Part shown: positions 61,901 through 64,000 of the stretch, in pieces
Layout: each line of letters starts with the position of its first letter
How positions within the stretch are numbered: the first letter of the stretch is position 1
Source of the DNA: Cyclobacteriaceae bacterium
GTDB taxonomy: Bacteria; Bacteroidota; Bacteroidia; Cytophagales; Cyclobacteriaceae
Reading direction: 5' to 3'
Length of the DNA: 64,000 nt
NCBI GenBank assembly: GCA_028278225.1
Contig: JANQEU010000081.1
Span: forward strand, 1 to 64,000
Notes under the pieces: model-generated
Databases searched by the model: none
Seen by the model: only the letters and a program-made list of their open reading frames with translations
What the model was told of the DNA's origin: nothing
Translations under genes and position numbers: made by a program

Positions 61901-63107
61901 GGCAGCAGACAACGGATGGCTGACCCGGTCTCCTGTGCTGACCGCGCCCTTTGAGCAGACGGCAACGAGAGACCTGGGGATCAGGGCCGCAATTGAACCC
62001 TACGGCGATCTGAAGATCCAGTTGGATGCCACGAGGACCAACGGGGCCAATTTCCAGGAGATATTCAGGTATGACACGCTGATCAGCGACTATAACAGCC
62101 TTACACCATCCCGGGCAGGGAGCTATAGCATTTCGTATCTCACGATCAATACGGCGTTTGAGAAGCAAACCAACAACATATCCGGTGCTTTTGAGCGATT
62201 CCGTGAAAACATCGGTATCATCAACGGGAGATTAAACGACGAGGTATTGAATCAGGATCCCGGACAGACCGGCAGATACAGTAATATATCCCAGGATGTA
62301 CTGATACCTGCTTTCCTGGCGGCATATTCCGGCAACAGTGCCGACAAGATCGACCTGAAACCTTTTCCGGTCATCCCTATTCCAAACTGGCGGGTGGATT
62401 TTGCGGGTTTGACCAAAATACCGGGACTGAGCGATATCTTTTCTTCCATCAACCTCACACATAGCTACCGGTCCACTTTCAATATCAGCAACTATACAAA
62501 CTCGCTTCAATACACGGAACATCTTAGCCTCGACAATGATATTCTCGACTATCCTCTTGCCACGGTTGCCGATGATTCCAGCCAGTTGATTCCCGTTTAT
62601 ATTATCAATCAGGTAACCATTGCCGAGCAGTTTGCTCCCTTCCTGGGGATCAATGTCAGGACCAAATCCAATCTCAATGTCAGGCTCGACTACAAGTTTG
62701 ACCGAAACCTTTCCCTGGACCTTTCCAATGTACAGGTGGCGGAAACCAGGAATGAGGACGTCTCCATGGATTTTGGCTGGACAAAAGATAACCTCAAACT
62801 ACCTTTTAAAGTACAGGGCCGTACGATCACCATAGAAAATGACGTGATGTTCAGGGTAAATATGACGATCAGGGATTCCAAAACCATTCAGCGTAAGCTG
62901 GAAGGAGATAGCGCGGAAGAAAGGAACAAAGTAACGGTCGGGAATAAGAGCTTCCAGCTCAGGCCTTCGCTGGGCTATAAACTGAATGACCAACTGGACC
63001 TGACCATGTACTTTGAGCGGAGCATTACCAACCCGCGGGTCGGGTCGTTCAGACGAGCTACGACCGCATTTGGTGTTCAATTGAGGTTTAGTCTGGCTCA
63101 GATATGA
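55920..63107 (+). CDS. sprA: Type IX secretion translocon / gliding protein SprA
   Basis: A 2395-aa outer-membrane protein, in the expected size range of SprA (Sov). TTG start with a signal peptide (IRAFFAICIWICCGMSSARA). An early region with FNFNMQISSNVVGKIGDKLA, VTFNFDNNNTFDFQNDMKVE and YTGYEEEIIKKIEIGNVSMP is the conserved SprA N-terminal part. Interspersed segments such as GTSYIDDFENAVNPINIGGW and many amphipathic strands run to the C-terminal aromatic-rich end (FGVQLRFSLAQI). SprA forms the very large single-chain beta-barrel that is the type IX translocon. The other T9SS genes are not in the window. Confidence 0.96.
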   Translation: MKRGTNIRAFFAICIWICCGMSSARADHWQTVQDSVPVTPAEIPQDSLPYQPSNAPTYQPSYRFGDPFSSEISASPLLLDDPSQLDFEVDYDSGFRYSIYERIGDLNFRPATTMSFNEYDAFNDRQVVKEYWREQSIGLDGESAVSGRRLIPKLYISPVFDRIFGGSYVDIQPTGFVNLDFGGLFQFIDNPQVPERQRRNGGFNFNMQISSNVVGKIGDKLAVTFNFDNNNTFDFQNDMKVEYTGYEEEIIKKIEIGNVSMPVSNSLISGAQSLFGIKTQLQFGKLYVTGIASRQRGRNDVISIENGVDEQQFEIRASNYDENRHFFLGHFFRENYESFLSGLPQIISGVNITRVEVYVLNRNNNTENTRNFLALMDLGEGQRVHNAEVMSRVPGPTQNTANDLFGRLRNNEGLRIPDNANQILESDFNMTESTDFVKVTTARKLEISEYRINSELGYITLLRKLQNDEVLAVSYEYTFNGRVYKVGELTEDYQGLSDDKLIYLKMLRPNKINTRVPTWDLMMKNIYNLNTGQVQREGFTLRVHYRDDRTGIDNPSLHEGRLTKDKPLIELLGLDQLNRNNDRQRDGNFDFIEEITIDTRNGNIIFPVLEPFGGHLQSRFDPSETTLIDKYVYDTLYRTTKADAELVASKNKYFILGKFSGGRSSEIVLPGINVAPNSVVVLAGNTPLTEGLDYTVDYNLGRVRILNEGILNSGKNIQISYEKADLFNFQTRWLTGAQFDYIVSDKLNIGATILNLNERPGGITRFSIGDEPTRNTKYGMNINYQDDVPFLTKALDAIPLINTKEPSNVTFSAEFAQLKPGTSNIIQGEGTSYIDDFENAVNPINIGGWAGWKLASTPTPPNRNFDESSSSGSSLGINYKRAKLAWYTIDNSVFYRSTGSNRPDNIKENDLNNHYVKAVLPQDIFQQRDRTLVTVNEPTLDLAYFPNERGQYNYNPNLVVRNGRPLLVNPEQNWAGISRAITNEVDFDKINVEYLEFWLLDPFIGAVNGDPNGKVLDGIFNENNTTGGEVVFNLGSISEDVMRDGKHAFENGLPGNGDLTQATQNEWGYVTNQQYLTNYFENSKSDRENQDVGLDGLRNDLEEDFFRSNFVDQVPASVRPLITDDVSADNFSYYLGGHLDAADAQIIERYKNFNGLDGNSPVSSNNLTRASTVIPDNEDLNRDNTISTLEEYYEYRVNLRPGELAVGNGHIVDQVKDRADAMWYLFRIPIRNPDRIQGEIEGFKSIRYIRMYMTGWEQPVVLRLAKFQLVGSQWRKFQEALNETGFNEVPEITTSDFNVSVVNIEENSVADDETSPYVVPPGLDRDRDNTTFLNRRNNEQSLQICVEDLEDKDARAVFKNVGYDLINYGRLKMFFHAEAYRGDIVNDDEVSAFLRFGTDFTENFYEIEVPLKITPKNLNLSGSALERAVWPEENEIDISINEILGLKSERNRNNIDIQVPYSTPSNDGRYKLTIKGRPDISDVLTMMIGIRNPETEDRAPKSVCIWANELRVTDFDTKRGWAANARIATKLADLGNITASTRYTSIGFGSIQQRISERSRNETFQYDISANINVEKFLLPQKTGLRVPMFVSYEKTRITPQFDPLDPDVPLDASLESFNTPEERDQYRRLVEDRVTRRSLNFTNVRKEKVKEGAKPQIYDISNFSFSYAYSDQISSNVNTQSYIRKSQAGGVSYNYSPPNFSIQPFANSGLFESPYLKLIKDINFSPFPSNLSARADLNRSFTMTQLYNDRLTTEGIAPFYERLFTFNRSYNLRWNLFNNLSLDYNARANAVIDELDPENGGPVEGDINTPLEREYIWDQIKNLGRMKNFTQDASANYGLPFDKLPFTDWVSGDIRYAVGYNWIAGSLGQEDENQNFFGHRIQNSRDRSATGKIDMVKLYNKVTFLKDANTPARRRGRSQQGEEEEGQGAKKVVNGFLRTLMSLRSISVTYGIRETTGLSGFLPTAYLFGLDSGFSAPGVEFILGSQDPDIRTRAADNGWLTRSPVLTAPFEQTATRDLGIRAAIEPYGDLKIQLDATRTNGANFQEIFRYDTLISDYNSLTPSRAGSYSISYLTINTAFEKQTNNISGAFERFRENIGIINGRLNDEVLNQDPGQTGRYSNISQDVLIPAFLAAYSGNSADKIDLKPFPVIPIPNWRVDFAGLTKIPGLSDIFSSINLTHSYRSTFNISNYTNSLQYTEHLSLDNDILDYPLATVADDSSQLIPVYIINQVTIAEQFAPFLGINVRTKSNLNVRLDYKFDRNLSLDLSNVQVAETRNEDVSMDFGWTKDNLKLPFKVQGRTITIENDVMFRVNMTIRDSKTIQRKLEGDSAEERNKVTVGNKSFQLRPSLGYKLNDQLDLTMYFERSITNPRVGSFRRATTAFGVQLRFSLAQI

Positions 63108-63126
63108 TGTTTTTCAGGAATCCGTA

Positions 63127-63134
63127 TATTTTTG
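63127..63134 (+). promoter_or_regulatory. -7 box candidate for gcvH
   Basis: TATTTTTG, an exact TAnnTTTG, lies 30 nt before the gcvH start in the 57-bp gap after sprA. The -33 position is T-rich but lacks a clear TTTG. gcvH may be expressed independently of sprA. Confidence 0.35.
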
Positions 63135-63164
63135 TCGACTCATATACCTTAATGAAGAAAACAG

Positions 63165-63539
63165 ATGAACGTACCAGCAGATTTAAAGTATACCAGGGAT
63201 CATGAGTGGATCAGGATCGAAGGGGATACTGCTACCATTGGGATCACGGATTTTGCCCAGGGTGAATTAGGAGATATCGTTTACGTGGAAGTGGAAACAG
63301 TGGGTGAAAGCCTGAATACCGGGGATGTATTCGGTACAGTGGAAGCGGTAAAAACGGTATCCGATCTGTTTATGCCGGTGAGTGGCGAGATCCTGGAATT
63401 CAATGACAGCCTGGAGTCCAATCCTGAGGTCATCAACTCCGATCCGTACGGAGGAGGATGGATGATCAAAGTAAAACTTTCGGACCAGGGAGATAATCTT
63501 ATATCAGCAGACGACTATCAGGGACTAATCGAAGCATAA
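63165..63539 (+). CDS. gcvH: Glycine cleavage system H protein
   Basis: A 124-aa lipoyl carrier. Typical N-terminus [35 protein letters not shown], and the lipoylation site [18 protein letters not shown] with the modified Lys in VEAVKTV. It shuttles the aminomethyl group between the P, T and L proteins. It is separate from other gcv genes here, but it metabolises glycine, the product of the Tdh/Kbl pathway encoded 20 kb away. Confidence 0.97.
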   Translation: MNVPADLKYTRDHEWIRIEGDTATIGITDFAQGELGDIVYVEVETVGESLNTGDVFGTVEAVKTVSDLFMPVSGEILEFNDSLESNPEVINSDPYGGGWMIKVKLSDQGDNLISADDYQGLIEA

Positions 63540-63541
63540 TC

Positions 63542-63913
63542 TTGTTATTCAGGGTATTTTCATACGTTTGGTTGGCCTTAACCTTATATGTCCTGTTAAA
63601 ACCCGGACTTGGTTTTGAGGAAGTGGTCTTTTTCAGGCACGAAGATAAAGTGGCCCACTTCGGCCTTTTTCTGAACCTGACACTGCTTTGGTACCGTGAA
63701 TTTGCCATCAATCTTGGAATTGAGCACCGCAAATCATTGCTGGCAGTAGTGGTGTTTGGCGTAATTATTGCCGGGTTTACCGAAGTATTGCAAAAGTATA
63801 TTCCGAATCGCGGAATGGATGCGATAGATTTTATTTTTAATTTATTAGGGGTATTTAGCGGTGTGTTTTTTTATTTGATACTCGAAAAAACGAAGCAATA
63901 CTTGGTTAAATAA
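63542..63913 (+). CDS. VanZ-like membrane protein
   Basis: A 123-aa protein with about four hydrophobic helices (FSYVWLALTLYVLLKPGL; LLAVVVFGVIIAGFTEVL; FIFNLLGVFSGVFFYLIL). VanZ-family residues are present: DKVAHFGLFLNL, and E-x(3)-Q...R-x(2)-D-x(2)-D in TEVLQKYIPNRGMDAIDFIF followed by N and G. Start TTG 63542, 2 nt after gcvH; no ATG is available nearby. It is probably co-transcribed with gcvH. VanZ-like proteins affect envelope antibiotic susceptibility in some bacteria; the role here is unknown. Confidence 0.85.
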   Translation: MLFRVFSYVWLALTLYVLLKPGLGFEEVVFFRHEDKVAHFGLFLNLTLLWYREFAINLGIEHRKSLLAVVVFGVIIAGFTEVLQKYIPNRGMDAIDFIFNLLGVFSGVFFYLILEKTKQYLVK

Positions 63914-63926
63914 TAATTGAAAGTAA

Positions 63927-63934
63927 TATCTTTG
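63927..63934 (+). promoter_or_regulatory. -7 box candidate for the TonB-like gene
   Basis: TATCTTTG, an exact TAnnTTTG match, lies 35 nt before the ATG at 63970. A TTGG about 21 nt further upstream may serve as the -33 element. Confidence 0.35.
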
Positions 63935-63969
63935 ATATTCTGCAGGTTTTATAAACTCTAAAATTAATT

Positions 63970-64000
63970 ATGGAATTAAAGAAAAATCCTAAGATCGATT
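63970..64000 (+). CDS. Start of a TonB-family energy transducer (cut by the window edge)
   Basis: Only ten codons are present: MELKKNPKID. The start MELKKNPK is characteristic of a group of Bacteroidota TonB-type proteins encoded behind sprA and gcvH. The rest lies beyond the window. The identity is inferred from this short motif and the neighbourhood. Confidence 0.6.
   Translation, partial: MELKKNPKID

Overview
The window looks like the chromosome of a member of the Bacteroidota, most likely Cytophagales. The grounds are the giant type IX secretion/gliding protein SprA, families confined to that phylum (DUF2480, DUF4292, DUF4837, DUF6443-type Rhs proteins, BT_3928-type DoxX), weak or absent Shine-Dalgarno sequences, and several TAnnTTTG -7 boxes. 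The species cannot be named from the sequence. No rRNA, tRNA, CRISPR array, complete insertion sequence or prophage was seen.

Positions 1-7500 are an accessory, decaying island. Two Rhs-type secreted proteins lie in the same frame 6 nt apart: a 5'-truncated shell half, then a core half ending in an HExxH metallopeptidase-like tip. A secreted candidate immunity protein follows. Behind a terminator lie a frameshifted staphylococcal-type nuclease pseudogene, an AbrB/MazE-like fragment fused to a hydrophobic tail, and short orphan ORFs.

Positions 7500-13620 encode three exported surface proteins. Two share a terminal coiled-coil tail module, and one of these carries a seven-repeat FG-GAP propeller plus DUF5018-like repeats. 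The first two genes have the same 30-bp element about 39 nt before their start codons.

Positions 13970-25210 are a tight catabolic operon: Na+/solute symporter, glycerol kinase, glycerol-3-phosphate dehydrogenase, amylosucrase-like GH13, alpha-glucosidase GH13, ROK glucokinase, metallophosphoesterase and glycerophosphodiesterase. Both GH13 enzymes look cytoplasmic. The set fits import and cleavage of a glucosyl-glycerol compound into glucose and glycerol, each then phosphorylated (inference). Candidate operators lie in the 348-bp leader.

Positions 25320-29850 are housekeeping: adenosine kinase-like PfkB protein, rpmH (too short for most ORF callers), rnpA, an S41 protease, tsaB and a DUF2480 protein. 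Positions 29850-30730 hold a small GIY-YIG endonuclease gene embedded in REP-like palindromes, including inverted doublets inside a 177-bp-period duplication. Positions 30730-34280 are a 5-oxoprolinase operon (pxpABC) led by an NRAMP-fold transporter that has lost the metal-binding residues.

Positions 34320-47200 hold floA/nfeD, proS, a Tyr/Trp- and Ser/Arg-rich exported protein, a FadL-like porin, aroK and a DoxX-like gene, folP-dacA, the threonine-to-glycine pair kbl/tdh around a small conserved-looking gene, and an enoyl-CoA hydratase. Positions 47400-64000 are mostly cell-envelope genes: TPR protein, DUF4292 lipoprotein, degenerate EnvC, tatA, gatA, a LysM lytic transglycosylase, DUF4837 lipoprotein, ruvA, sprA, gcvH, a VanZ-like protein and the first codons of a TonB-like gene.
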